A stretch of 64,000 nt of DNA from JAFMDF01 sp965277445 (GTDB taxonomy: Bacteria; Bacteroidota; Bacteroidia; Chitinophagales; Saprospiraceae), in the NCBI GenBank assembly GCA_965277445.1, contig CBDICY010000013.1, forward strand, positions 2,914,001-2,978,000, written 5' to 3'. Shown here piece after piece: positions 1-10,089 of the stretch. The notes beneath the pieces were generated by a model that saw only the letters and a list, made by a program, of their open reading frames with translations, did no database searches and was not told the DNA's origin. How positions within the stretch are numbered: the stretch's first letter is position 1; each line of letters begins with the position of its first letter. The position numbers were made by a program, and so were the translations under genes.

Positions 1-70
1 CGTTAGTAGTTTGTGAAAATGCCATTTGGCTAATCAAAACTGCTATAATTGTTATTAATTGTTTTTTCAT
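1..70 (-). CDS. N-terminus of a secreted protein, cut by the window edge
   Basis: The reverse strand reads from an ATG at 70 into the window edge. The 23 visible residues start MKKQ and then give a hydrophobic core ending in AFSQ, a typical Bacteroidota signal peptide with cleavage before or at Gln. It lies 32 bp downstream of the stop codon of the giant SprB-like gene on the same strand, so the two are probably co-transcribed. Nothing can be said about the mature protein. The reading frame is open over the whole visible stretch, and the signal peptide pattern makes chance unlikely. Confidence 0.6.
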   Translation of the reverse strand, partial: MKKQLITIIAVLISQMAFSQTTN

Positions 71-102
71 CGCTTGTTTATTAAATAATTTTATCATCTT
101 AT

Positions 103-3100
103 TTATTTTGATTTTGTGGTGTTTTTTAGCTTTAAATCGTCAATTCTACTTTTTAATTGTAAAATATAAAGGCTTAGTTCTTCCACCTTCTTTAATAATT
201 TTGTCGTCATAGCACCTAAATAAATACCTTCTTTTAAAACTTCCTGCTCTGATGGAATATCAGGTAAATGCTGCTGCTGCTGGATATAATTTTTTAAAGT
301 AGGTAAATCCATGAGTGGATAATTTTTATCAAAAACATAATCTGGCCACTCTGGCCAAGCATCTCCTTCTTTCGTTATTCTTAGTACATTCGCTCCAATT
401 TTTCCCTCTACGGTTAATTCAAAACTGGCTATAGGCTGAGTTCCTATAGTCCCAATTGCTACTTCCTCTGAAAAATAAATTCCAGGTTGTAAATTGACAA
501 TTGGTACTTTTGTCCACAAGCCTTTGTTTGTTAAATCAATCGGGACTCCATTTTGATAATAAGTATTTACATTAACTGCTCCTACATTCAAATCAAATGA
601 ATCTTGGGTAATGTCCCCATTAATTAAAACACTTTCATTATTTAAAATAGAAAGAATAGGCGTTTTTTCGTTACTCTTAAACGCAATACTAGCATTATCT
701 CCTTGCCCCCCTATAAATTGCATTGACTGTCCATTCGTCAATCGAATAGTAGCCATTTCATTAAAAGTATTAAAGGATAATCTAGCTGCATTCCCTTGTA
801 AGACTAAATTTGGATTTGGACTATCCGCATGAATGGTGAGTCCACCAAAAAACGATGTAGCACCAATTGCTACTTGCCCTGCTCTATAAATAATCGCTGT
901 TTCTTCACAATCATCAAACCATTGTTTACAAGAAAAATTCAAGTCAAACGTGTCTTTCCTTAGACATCCTTTATCGTCTTCGATAGTGACATAATAACTA
1001 CCCGTAGTGAATCCTTCCAATGTAATTGGTGCATTAACATCCGTAAAGTCCTCCATTAATGCTCCTTCAATTTTTACTTGAAAAGGAGCTGTTCCATTAG
1101 TTATGTCTATTATTCCTTGTCCATTAGGATTATTGAGGGTGTCTATTTGATAATCAACTAATATTTCAGGATGTTTTAAAATCTCTATTTCACCAAATCC
1201 TTGACAATTAAATTCATCGGTTACGGTAACCTGATAAACGCCTCCGTCTCCAATTTTAATACTATTAAGCCTACTACCATTGCTCCATTGGTAACTGCTG
1301 AAATCCTCTTCGATTTCTAGTTCTACTGAATCTCCTTGGCAAAACGCTAATTTATCCGCTATAATCGTAGCAGTTTGGCAATATTTTTCCGCTATTATAA
1401 TAGTATCCGAGGTTTCACAACCATCTAATCTTCTAGCGGTTAAGACATAAGTGCCTGCATTCGTAATGTCTATTTGCGGGGTCATTTTACCATTAGACCA
1501 TAGATAGGATTTGGCGGCATAAGATGGAAAAGGGAATCCAACGCCAATAGTTATTTTATCTTCTCCACAAGCATTTGGTGGCAGCATATTATCATTTCCA
1601 GGCAAGCTAGGAAGGATTAGTTTCTTACAAAAGGTATCCGAAGTAGCAAAAATTTCAACTTTGGGTATGTCTTCAATTTCAATAAAAGTATTGCCACTAC
1701 AATTATTATCGGTAACGGTCACTTCATATATGCCTGCTTCATGAATCAATGTAAAGGGTCTATTTGAACCAGTACTCCAAGCATAAGTATCATATTCTTT
1801 ATCAAGAGATAAAGTAATTCTTGAAATATTACAAAATCTATCCGAAGATGCTGTTATGATTGGTTTGACTATAGGTACTCCATTTAAAAAGCAATTCGGG
1901 AAAACAGAAAAGTTAATAGAATGGGTACATTCATTGGCATCTAAAACGGTTAAACTATAATCTCCTACAGGTAATTGACCTAAATTATAATTACCAGTAA
2001 CATCAAAAATAGCAGCACCGCTTTCTGGACCTACCCAAGAAACAGCATAAGGGCCTTTTCCATCAGATATTTTAACCCTAAAACTTTCTTCTGGAGTTAA
2101 GCTAACTATTTCTGGAGTTAATAGAAGTTTTATTTCTGGGGGTAAAATTGTCTGTATTTCAAAAGTAGCTAATTCCACTAAACAAGTCCCATCCCCATTC
2201 CGAATCCCTACATTGTAATTAGTACTAGCCGCCAAATCATCAAAAACATTTTGATTCTTCCAAGTCGCTCCTCCATCAATCGTAAACTCATATTCACTAG
2301 GACTGGCAACTGGAATCTCAATTCGTCCCGTAGCATTGCAAGAAATATCTTGTACTTGGACATCTGCTGGTTGAACCGATGGCGCAGGATTATCCCCAAC
2401 CATTACTGATTCGTTGTTTTGGCAAGTACCATTGCCATTCTGTACCCTAACTGTATAAATTCTAGAAGCTAAATTATTGAAGGTAGGATTCGCCTGAAAT
2501 GCACCACCAATACTATATTCCAACTCATCATTACCACCAGTAGCCAATACTGTAATCTGCCCTGTAGCAAAACCGCAAGCAGCTTCGGTGGACGTAAAAC
2601 TAACATTAGTCAGCGGCTCATTATTTCTTTGTAGATTAACCGTTTCTGGACTAACCATACAAGTCTCATCCTGATTCCGAATTTGAATAGGATAGCTACC
2701 ATTGGCTAGGTTATTAAAAGTAGGCGAATTTTGCCAATTGCCATTACCTAGTCGATATTCTAAATCAGCACTTCCTGCTTGGGTAGCAATAGTAATTTGT
2801 CCATTATTTAAGGTACTACAGTCACTTGGTTGACTTAGGGTACTAGTTTGATAAACGGGGCTAATTGGGCTGTCGATGGTAACTACTTCTGTTGCCGTAC
2901 AACCTGTATTAGCAATGCGGTAGGCAACTGTATACTCTCCTGCTGCCATATTTTCAAAATAAGATTGACTGCCTCTGGGTACTCCATTAATGGTGTAAGT
3001 AGCTAAAGCATTTCCTGTAATGGCTAAATTTAAAACACCATCTGCTACCCCACAATCGCTTGCAGCTTGGTTATCACTAGTTAATTCGGGAACAGTTGGG

Positions 3101-6100
3101 GTGGCAATCGCAAAAGCTAAAGGATTGGATTGGCAACTTGCGCCAGTAATGGTTCTGGCTTCGATGGTATAATCACCTGGGGTTAAATTTCCAAAATCAA
3201 AATCAGGTTGCCATGCTTCATCATTTACTCTAAACTCGTATTCAGTAGACACCGTATGCGCTCTATTACTTCTCCCCATACCCATAATTTCTACCATTCC
3301 GACTGGTCGTAAACAATTATCGGCGGGGACAATATTAATATCAGCTAAACTAAAAGTCACATCTCTAGGCGCAGGTACTTCTACCGTATCTGCTAAGGTT
3401 TTACAACTTCCATCTCCATTCGCAATATAAACGATATGCGTTGAACCTGCGGCTGCAACTAAAGCGTTACTCGCTGAACCATTTGCCACCTCATTTAAAA
3501 AATACTGATAATCTCCAGGAGATTCCCCACCCGTAGCCTGTACTTGTATAGTCCCTCTATCTGTGCCGCATTCCGTGAAAGCTCGTAAAGTACTTAGTGC
3601 TGGTCGTAGTGGTTCGACTAAAGTATTCGTCTCCCGATAATTAACCACACAAGTCCCCCCTACTCGATTGCGTACTTGCACCTGATAAGTACCTGCTGGT
3701 AAGGTATCAATCGTCGGGGAAGTTTGCCAATCTCTGCCTAAGATTCGGTATTCTAAATTATTGGAACCACCTGCAGCTTGGACAAATAATTGCCCATCTC
3801 TAGCCCCGCAATCTGTGGGATGTTTATTAATAAAAACTCTTTGTACGATTGGAGGTTCGGGCGCTTCTACTCTCGCTAAATCTCCATAGACATCGGTGGC
3901 ACAAGTACCATCTCTATTTCTGACTCGAACTTGAGCACTCCGCTCGTTTAGGTTGTTAAAAATGTAAGTATTCTCCCATTGAGGAATGCCATTTCGGGTT
4001 CGATAACTATATTCTACATTTCTATCTGCATTGGTAATGACCAATTCTATCCGACCATCCGTCCGTCCACAATCCGAAACGGGGTCAACTAAGATCGTGT
4101 CAATCATCGGTTGACTCGGCATGTCTAAAAATACTTCGGTCATGGCTGCTGAGCAGTTATCCCCTAGATTTTGGGCAGTTAATTGGTACGTACCTTCTCC
4201 TAAACCTTTAAAGGTCGCCGAGCGCTGCCAATTTTGACCACCATTAATACTAAATTCTAATTCGTTTCCACCGCGGGTGGTGTTAATGGTAATCTGTCCA
4301 TCGCTGGCTTCACAAGTTGGATGTCTAAAACTTGGACTGGTCAACGTAGGGACTTCTGGACGGGTAAAAATAACGGCTTCGCTGACTACACAAGACCCAT
4401 TGGCGTAGCGAATACTTGGCGTATAGGTTATATTCGGTACTAAATCTTCAAATCTATCTTGATGCCCCCAATCTCTGCCATTTAAGCTATATTCTATCTC
4501 AAATTGTGGGGCATTGCTAATACTTCTAATTTGGATCGTGGCGTCTTCTGCGGTACAACTGGTCAAATCACTTGTGGTAATGCTGATGTCAGGACAGGCA
4601 CAAGCATCACTTAAAGTCACTTCCTCTCCTGCTACTTCACAAATACTGCCTCGGTCTCCTATTTTGATGGTATAAGTCCCTGCGGATAAACCCGTAAAGA
4701 AACTATCTATTTGCCAAGTTGCTCCATTATCAATACTATATTCTAAATTACCCGAACCCATAGATGCCGTGATATGAATTTCTCCGTCGGCTATACAAAG
4801 CGGTTGCTTAACTCTGTAACCACTATAACGAATCGGTGGCGTGGCTGCATTAATCGTTACATCAGGTAAACTTTGAATGCATGTTTCGTCGCTATTTCGC
4901 ACTCTTGGTTGATATACGCCCGCTTCTAAATTAGTGAATACGGGGTCATCTATTTGCCAAGTACCACCACCATCTATACTATAGCGTAAGAAATTAATAC
5001 CGCCCGTTGCTGCCAAGGTGATTTGTCCCTTTTCATAAGTACATTCGGTCGGTTGGGTCGGTGTTGCACTTGTAAAACTTGGTGCTGGAGGATCAGCTAA
5101 GGTAATCGTCTCTCCAGTCTGGGGACAAGATAAATCATTATTACTGACTTGGATCGTATACGTACCAGCCGCTAGATTGGTAAAATTGGGATTGGTCGTC
5201 CAAGTTCCTGTGCTATTAATTCGATATTGCAATGTTCCTGTTCCTCCCGTGGCATGAATGCTAATCTTGCCATCATTCGCATTGCAATCTGTTGGATGAC
5301 TGGAAGTCGTTGGGCTTAGACTTGGCATCGCTGGTACAGCATTTAGCGTTACGGTAGCGGATGCCGTACAGAAAAAAGAAACATCTATTATTTGAATATC
5401 ATAAGTGCCTGGTAATAAATTAGTAAAAGTGCTAGTACTCGTAACCGTTGTGCCACCATCTATGCTATAGCTATAATTGCCCGATCCCCCACTAGCTGTC
5501 ATCGAAATACTCCCTCGTTCACTCACACAGATCATGGGTTGTTGTACGGTATGCATCATCGTTACTATTGGTGGGCTGGTCAAAGTGACCATGCCATAAT
5601 CAATCGGACATTGCTGTCCTGCACTTGCTACTTGAATGTTGTAATCTCCTCCTGCTAGTCCCATAAACACATTGCTCGTCTGCCAAGTACTGCCACCGTC
5701 CTTACTGTATTCCAAGGGCGCAATCCCTTCGCTTGCGGTCACCGTAATTGTCCCATCATTATTCATACAACTCGTTGGGTCTGTTTTGCTGACATTGCTA
5801 ATTGTGGGAGGAACCGAGGCAGCGGCAAAGGTAATTGGAGCAGCATCTACTTTACAGGTATTGGTGGCATCCTTATTTCTAATAGATGGATAATGGGTAC
5901 CTCCTTCTACGGCTAGAAATTCCCGATTATCCCCCCAAGTTGCGCCATTATCAATACTATATTCGTAAGTTCCAAAACCTGAATTGGTAACGGGAGCAAT
6001 AATAATTGTTCCGTTATTCATGCAATTAGCGGGAGCTTGTCGATAAACATAGTTGATTGCTGGGGCAGCGGGGTCGGTTAGCGTAACATCGCCATAGATG

Positions 6101-9100
6101 ACTTCGCATTCGCCATCAATATATTTAGCCCGAACGTTATATACGCCTTCGTCTAAATTTTGGTAAAACCCTTTATAAGGATGCCAAGTTAGTCCTCCAT
6201 CAATCGACGTTTGGAAAGCACTAGAAACATCATCGACCCACACCGTAATAGCACCATTATTTGCATTACAATCTAAGGGGCTTCTAAAGGAAGGTATGCT
6301 AACAGATAATAAGGGGATTTGTTCGACTTCATAACTGCCCATGTCCACCGCACAACTTCCATCATTATTACTAACCTCTACTTGATAATTCCCTGCGGTT
6401 AGGTTATTAAAAACCCCGCTACTTTGCCAAGCACCGCCGTTGAGTCGATACTGTACTGGATGAGAATCCGAAGTGGCGCTTACGGTAATGCTACCTCGTT
6501 CGGTCATACAATCGGCTCTTTCTACTGCAACTGTTATATTTTTTGGCTTTGATCCACCATCTAAGGTGACGGTTTCTGATACAGTACAATTCCCTGCGGC
6601 ACTTTCGTAAATTAGGGTATAAGGTTCTTGATTTTTTAAATTAGAAAAAGTAAAAATATGAGGGGGTGTCAATTCTGGACTGGTAAAACTTTCGCCTGTT
6701 TCTGCTATTCTAGCTTGAAACTGTCCTAGACCGTCGGTAATTTCGAGTCGGATTTGACCATTACTAGCTTCACAATCCGCACTTGTTTTAGTAATAACGG
6801 TACTCGGTGGATTGGGGGTGGTAATGGTAATAGAAGGTTGAGGAACAGCACAAGTACCATTGCTATTTCTAAAAATAGGTCGATACGTATTCGCTGGTAA
6901 ATCCGTAAAAACACCTGAAGCTTGCCAAGTAGCTCCGTTATCTATACTAAATTGATAATTGCTCACATCATCAACTAAACTAGTCGTTGGTGCAGCAAAA
7001 CTGCCTTGCGGAAAAAAGACTCGATCTTTATCCCCTGTTAAAGTAGGGATTTCTATTCGACCATTGGTTAAACCACAGGCATTAATATGGTTAATAATAA
7101 TTCCTATCGGTTGATTGCCTAGAACAGGAAAAATATGATCAGTCACTCGGTATTTGCCTGCATCTACCGTATGGCAACCACCGCCTGCATTTCTGACCAG
7201 TACATGCTGTACCCCATCACTTTCATCCAAACCACTTTTGACGGAATTTAAGCCAAACGTTGCGCCTCCATCAAAGCTATATTCAAAGGTCGCTCCTCCT
7301 TGGGCAAAGACTTCAATTTTACCATCTGAACGATTACAATCGGTCGGATCAGTCACCCTTACTTCGGTAATAATTGGCAATACTGGTCCCGTTAAGGTAT
7401 AGGTCAAAGGCCCCATGATACAAGTACCATCAGTATTTTTGACGTATATCGTGTAGGTATCGTTATTTAGGTTCGTAAAAGTAGAAGAATTTTGATAGGT
7501 TACCCCTCCATCCAAACTGTATTGAATGGGGCTACGGCCTCCCGTGCTATTAATGGTGATGCTTCCCGATTGATTACAACCATTATCTGGAGTCGCCGAA
7601 GCAATACTGGGAAAGCTTGGATTTGGGGGATCCATTAAGGTGGTGACAGTCGTTCCTACTGCACAAGTCCCTCCATCACTATTGCGCACCATCGGGGTGT
7701 AGTTGCCTTGTACCAATCCTATAAAATTAGAAGAAGCCTGCCAAGCACCACCAATACTATATTCAGGGCTAGATGTGCCAGGGGTAGCGGTGATGCTAAT
7801 CGTACCATCTGCTGCACCACAATCGGTAGGATGGGTCAAATCTACATTGGTCAAAGTTGGCTCTAAGGGATAGAGCGGAAAAACAATCGTGCCACTACCA
7901 TTCGGACAAGTGCCATCTGCATTTCTCACAATGGGGGAATAACTGCCTGCTGTTAAGTCAGAAAAAATACCTGCGTTATTTTGCCAATTTGCACCTCCAT
8001 CAATGGTAAATTCATAACTCCCTTTTCCGCCACTTCCATTAATGGAAATACTTCCTGTTTGTCGTTTACAATTAATCGGGGGATCTTCTGATACACTAAT
8101 ACTTGGCATAGGTGGGTCTACAAGATCCACATCGCTATGAGCGGTAATACAAACATTGGTGTCTCTTCGATAAGATATTTCGTAGTTTCCTTGGGGTAAA
8201 CCGTAAAATTCTACTGCAAGAACGCCACTTCCTGATTCCGAAAAATCCAGTTCTCTATCCTCATCCGTCCAATATTTGACGGGCCCTTGTTCCATATTGA
8301 TCAAGGTATTATAGCTCAATGGATCATCCAGCACTTCATCCGTAATCGGTGGTGGCATATCTGGATAGGAATAAGAAGAATCTCGAATAGAATAGCCGTA
8401 AGGATCACCATCTTGATCTTCAAATAATAAGATGATTTTGCCATCACTTGCATGACAATCAGAGGGGTCTACGGTATTGATTCCCAACAAATTAGGCATA
8501 ATGGGTTCGACCATAATATAAATGCCACTATCTACGATACAAGATGTATCATAATTGGCTAACATAATGGGAAATTCGCCTTCTACTAAATCTAAATATT
8601 CCATTTCGGTCTGCCAAGTGTCACCACCATCTATGGTAAATTGATACGTTGGGTCGCCTTCTCCAGCGGAACCATAGATTTTGATGATACCATCTTTGGT
8701 ACACCAATCGGTTGGGTCGGTGAGCCGAATACTATCTAAATTGGGGCGTTTTCGAGTGACGATAGAATCCATAATCATATTGGATGGACAAGCGCCATCC
8801 CCTTCCAAACCAGCGTGTCTTGCTTCGACGGTATAAAAATCTGGTTTCAATCCTGTAAAAACGGGGTCAGTCTGCCATTCGTCATTGCCAATAGAATATT
8901 CTAAGGGAAACATGGGGTCTTCATTGGCTACTACTATGATTTGCCCATCATCCGCCATACAATCTGTTGGTTTGATAAATTCTGTAGCTGGAAGAACCAT
9001 CACCGAAGGCAGTCCTTCTAGTTCCACCGAAAAACCGGTCGTGACACAAGTGCCATCTCCATTTTGTACTTCGTACCCATAAGGCACTTCTTGCATTAAG

Positions 9101-9576
9101 TTTTCAAAAGGCATTGGCGCTACAAAACCCATTCCATTGAAGTTAATCTGTGGGTCTACTCCACCCATAATCGGTATTTCGACCATTCCATCGGACTTAC
9201 AAAAATTGGTCGGCATGGTGGGAACTGGCTCTCCTGGAACGGGTCGCTCGGCAGTATTCAATTCTACTGTTTTGCTACAACCTGCACAACTAATCGTATC
9301 GTGAACGATCATTTGAATCACATAAGTACCATTCCCTAAATCTGAAAAAGTACCTGAAGATTGCACAACACCATCGATGCTAAAGGAAATATCTACTGCT
9401 CCTGAACCAGTAACCGTAATGCTACCGTCCATTAAATCACCACAGGTCGGTTGGACGACCTCTGGAGCAGTCATAGAGGCTTGAGAAAATACAATTTTGG
9501 GTAGGCAGATGCCTATTAAAAGTAGTAGTAGCGTACTGGCTTTCATGTGTCTATTGCTTATTGCGGGTTTACGCAT
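103..9576 (-). CDS. Giant secreted SprB-type repeat protein with tail-fibre-like C-terminus
   Basis: This 3157-residue protein begins with a signal peptide; Met11 (start at 9546) gives a more usual signal sequence than Met1 and may be the true start. Residues about 40-2480 hold about 29 SprB-type repeats of 80-100 residues, each with a conserved Cys followed by DG-I-I, then LEYSIDGG-WQ, F-NL-GTY and a second Cys. Residues about 2490-2880 look like Ig/PKD-type modules with a YQWSNG pattern. The last 270 residues are a Bacteroidota tail-fibre-like domain with the motif YPLM-L-L--YI, HLPDIPS and a coiled-coil end. SprB of Flavobacterium is a gliding adhesin exported by the type IX system. Here no clear type IX C-terminal signal is seen, so the export route is open. 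Repeats are divergent in DNA, so the array is old. Confidence 0.85.
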   Translation of the reverse strand: MRKPAISNRHMKASTLLLLLIGICLPKIVFSQASMTAPEVVQPTCGDLMDGSITVTGSGAVDISFSIDGVVQSSGTFSDLGNGTYVIQMIVHDTISCAGCSKTVELNTAERPVPGEPVPTMPTNFCKSDGMVEIPIMGGVDPQINFNGMGFVAPMPFENLMQEVPYGYEVQNGDGTCVTTGFSVELEGLPSVMVLPATEFIKPTDCMADDGQIIVVANEDPMFPLEYSIGNDEWQTDPVFTGLKPDFYTVEARHAGLEGDGACPSNMIMDSIVTRKRPNLDSIRLTDPTDWCTKDGIIKIYGSAGEGDPTYQFTIDGGDTWQTEMEYLDLVEGEFPIMLANYDTSCIVDSGIYIMVEPIMPNLLGINTVDPSDCHASDGKIILLFEDQDGDPYGYSIRDSSYSYPDMPPPITDEVLDDPLSYNTLINMEQGPVKYWTDEDRELDFSESGSGVLAVEFYGLPQGNYEISYRRDTNVCITAHSDVDLVDPPMPSISVSEDPPINCKRQTGSISINGSGGKGSYEFTIDGGANWQNNAGIFSDLTAGSYSPIVRNADGTCPNGSGTIVFPLYPLEPTLTNVDLTHPTDCGAADGTISITATPGTSSPEYSIGGAWQASSNFIGLVQGNYTPMVRNSDGGTCAVGTTVTTLMDPPNPSFPSIASATPDNGCNQSGSITINSTGGRSPIQYSLDGGVTYQNSSTFTNLNNDTYTIYVKNTDGTCIMGPLTYTLTGPVLPIITEVRVTDPTDCNRSDGKIEVFAQGGATFEYSFDGGATFGLNSVKSGLDESDGVQHVLVRNAGGGCHTVDAGKYRVTDHIFPVLGNQPIGIIINHINACGLTNGRIEIPTLTGDKDRVFFPQGSFAAPTTSLVDDVSNYQFSIDNGATWQASGVFTDLPANTYRPIFRNSNGTCAVPQPSITITTPNPPSTVITKTSADCEASNGQIRLEITDGLGQFQARIAETGESFTSPELTPPHIFTFSNLKNQEPYTLIYESAAGNCTVSETVTLDGGSKPKNITVAVERADCMTERGSITVSATSDSHPVQYRLNGGAWQSSGVFNNLTAGNYQVEVSNNDGSCAVDMGSYEVEQIPLLSVSIPSFRSPLDCNANNGAITVWVDDVSSAFQTSIDGGLTWHPYKGFYQNLDEGVYNVRAKYIDGECEVIYGDVTLTDPAAPAINYVYRQAPANCMNNGTIIIAPVTNSGFGTYEYSIDNGATWGDNREFLAVEGGTHYPSIRNKDATNTCKVDAAPITFAAASVPPTISNVSKTDPTSCMNNDGTITVTASEGIAPLEYSKDGGSTWQTSNVFMGLAGGDYNIQVASAGQQCPIDYGMVTLTSPPIVTMMHTVQQPMICVSERGSISMTASGGSGNYSYSIDGGTTVTSTSTFTNLLPGTYDIQIIDVSFFCTASATVTLNAVPAMPSLSPTTSSHPTDCNANDGKISIHATGGTGTLQYRINSTGTWTTNPNFTNLAAGTYTIQVSNNDLSCPQTGETITLADPPAPSFTSATPTQPTECTYEKGQITLAATGGINFLRYSIDGGGTWQIDDPVFTNLEAGVYQPRVRNSDETCIQSLPDVTINAATPPIRYSGYRVKQPLCIADGEIHITASMGSGNLEYSIDNGATWQIDSFFTGLSAGTYTIKIGDRGSICEVAGEEVTLSDACACPDISITTSDLTSCTAEDATIQIRSISNAPQFEIEYSLNGRDWGHQDRFEDLVPNITYTPSIRYANGSCVVSEAVIFTRPEVPTLTSPSFRHPTCEASDGQITINTTRGGNELEFSINGGQNWQRSATFKGLGEGTYQLTAQNLGDNCSAAMTEVFLDMPSQPMIDTILVDPVSDCGRTDGRIELVITNADRNVEYSYRTRNGIPQWENTYIFNNLNERSAQVRVRNRDGTCATDVYGDLARVEAPEPPIVQRVFINKHPTDCGARDGQLFVQAAGGSNNLEYRILGRDWQTSPTIDTLPAGTYQVQVRNRVGGTCVVNYRETNTLVEPLRPALSTLRAFTECGTDRGTIQVQATGGESPGDYQYFLNEVANGSASNALVAAAGSTHIVYIANGDGSCKTLADTVEVPAPRDVTFSLADINIVPADNCLRPVGMVEIMGMGRSNRAHTVSTEYEFRVNDEAWQPDFDFGNLTPGDYTIEARTITGASCQSNPLAFAIATPTVPELTSDNQAASDCGVADGVLNLAITGNALATYTINGVPRGSQSYFENMAAGEYTVAYRIANTGCTATEVVTIDSPISPVYQTSTLSQPSDCSTLNNGQITIATQAGSADLEYRLGNGNWQNSPTFNNLANGSYPIQIRNQDETCMVSPETVNLQRNNEPLTNVSFTSTEAACGFATGQITVLATGGNDELEYSIGGAFQANPTFNNLASRIYTVRVQNGNGTCQNNESVMVGDNPAPSVQPADVQVQDISCNATGRIEIPVASPSEYEFTIDGGATWKNQNVFDDLAASTNYNVGIRNGDGTCLVELATFEIQTILPPEIKLLLTPEIVSLTPEESFRVKISDGKGPYAVSWVGPESGAAIFDVTGNYNLGQLPVGDYSLTVLDANECTHSINFSVFPNCFLNGVPIVKPIITASSDRFCNISRITLSLDKEYDTYAWSTGSNRPFTLIHEAGIYEVTVTDNNCSGNTFIEIEDIPKVEIFATSDTFCKKLILPSLPGNDNMLPPNACGEDKITIGVGFPFPSYAAKSYLWSNGKMTPQIDITNAGTYVLTARRLDGCETSDTIIIAEKYCQTATIIADKLAFCQGDSVELEIEEDFSSYQWSNGSRLNSIKIGDGGVYQVTVTDEFNCQGFGEIEILKHPEILVDYQIDTLNNPNGQGIIDITNGTAPFQVKIEGALMEDFTDVNAPITLEGFTTGSYYVTIEDDKGCLRKDTFDLNFSCKQWFDDCEETAIIYRAGQVAIGATSFFGGLTIHADSPNPNLVLQGNAARLSFNTFNEMATIRLTNGQSMQFIGGQGDNASIAFKSNEKTPILSILNNESVLINGDITQDSFDLNVGAVNVNTYYQNGVPIDLTNKGLWTKVPIVNLQPGIYFSEEVAIGTIGTQPIASFELTVEGKIGANVLRITKEGDAWPEWPDYVFDKNYPLMDLPTLKNYIQQQQHLPDIPSEQEVLKEGIYLGAMTTKLLKKVEELSLYILQLKSRIDDLKLKNTTKSK

Positions 9577-10011
9577 GTAGAGAGTACAGCGATAAACTAA
9601 GTACTTACTTAGATAAAAGTAGTTTTGTAATAATTATTATATTGGTAAATTGTTGTTTATCAATAGGTTAAGGTAACAATAAAACAACTGTGTCCAAGTA
9701 ATTACTTACAGCAATTTGGGTTACAAATTATGCCATCTGCTTACTTTTTTTGCCTTCTAATTCTTTTTGGTTATATTCGACTTATTGAAACTTTGTATTG
9801 TTTTTGTGGAGCAAACGTCCTACATAAACCGTTTATGAACGGCTGGTTATATTTTAAATAATTAATTGTTTAGGGGGGCTATGTAATAATCAATTATAAT
9901 GCAAGTATATCGCAAAGTATTGATTTTTCCTAGTCACAAATTGGTTTTTTTTGAATATTTTTATCTATTAGATAATCAGGTAAAAGATTGATATTGAAAA
10001 AATTACTATTA
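9577..10011. other. Intergenic region upstream of the giant gene
   Basis: No gene is seen in these 435 bases. The region holds the start-proximal leader of the minus-strand giant gene and the 48-bp element at 9640-9687. No TAnnTTTG box facing the giant gene could be found. The right end is the target site of the IS630-type element. Confidence 0.6.
9640..9687 (-). promoter_or_regulatory. 48-bp conserved upstream element, copy 1
   Basis: These 48 bases match 52823-52870 at 37 of 48 positions without gaps. The best conserved part on the plus strand is GGTTAAG-TAA-AATAAAACAA together with TGTTGT and TATTG blocks. It lies 63 bp upstream of the giant SprB-like gene, and copy 2 lies 116 bp upstream of the PorE-like gene, both in the same orientation to the gene. 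A shared promoter or operator is the simplest reading (inference). Confidence 0.5.
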
Positions 10012-10037
10012 TACTAGAAACGGGATAAATTTGTGAA
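10012..10037 (+). repeat. Left terminal inverted repeat of the IS630-type element
   Basis: The 26 bases pair with 11117-11142; only positions 5-7 differ (AGA against GCG). The inner 19 bases are perfect. Confidence 0.9.
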
Positions 10038-10089
10038 TTTGTAAAAAAGAAAAGGTAAGCTATCTTTAAGTGACGAAACTAAAAAAGAT

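Noticed and set aside
611..832. Opposite-strand open frames inside the giant gene
   Set aside because: They mirror the coding frame and have no family features, start context or hydrophobic pattern expected for real genes.
103..9576. Regular repeats in the first 9.5 kb as a CRISPR array or satellite
   Set aside because: Repeat units are about 250-300 bp, in frame and divergent in DNA; they are coding SprB-type domains.
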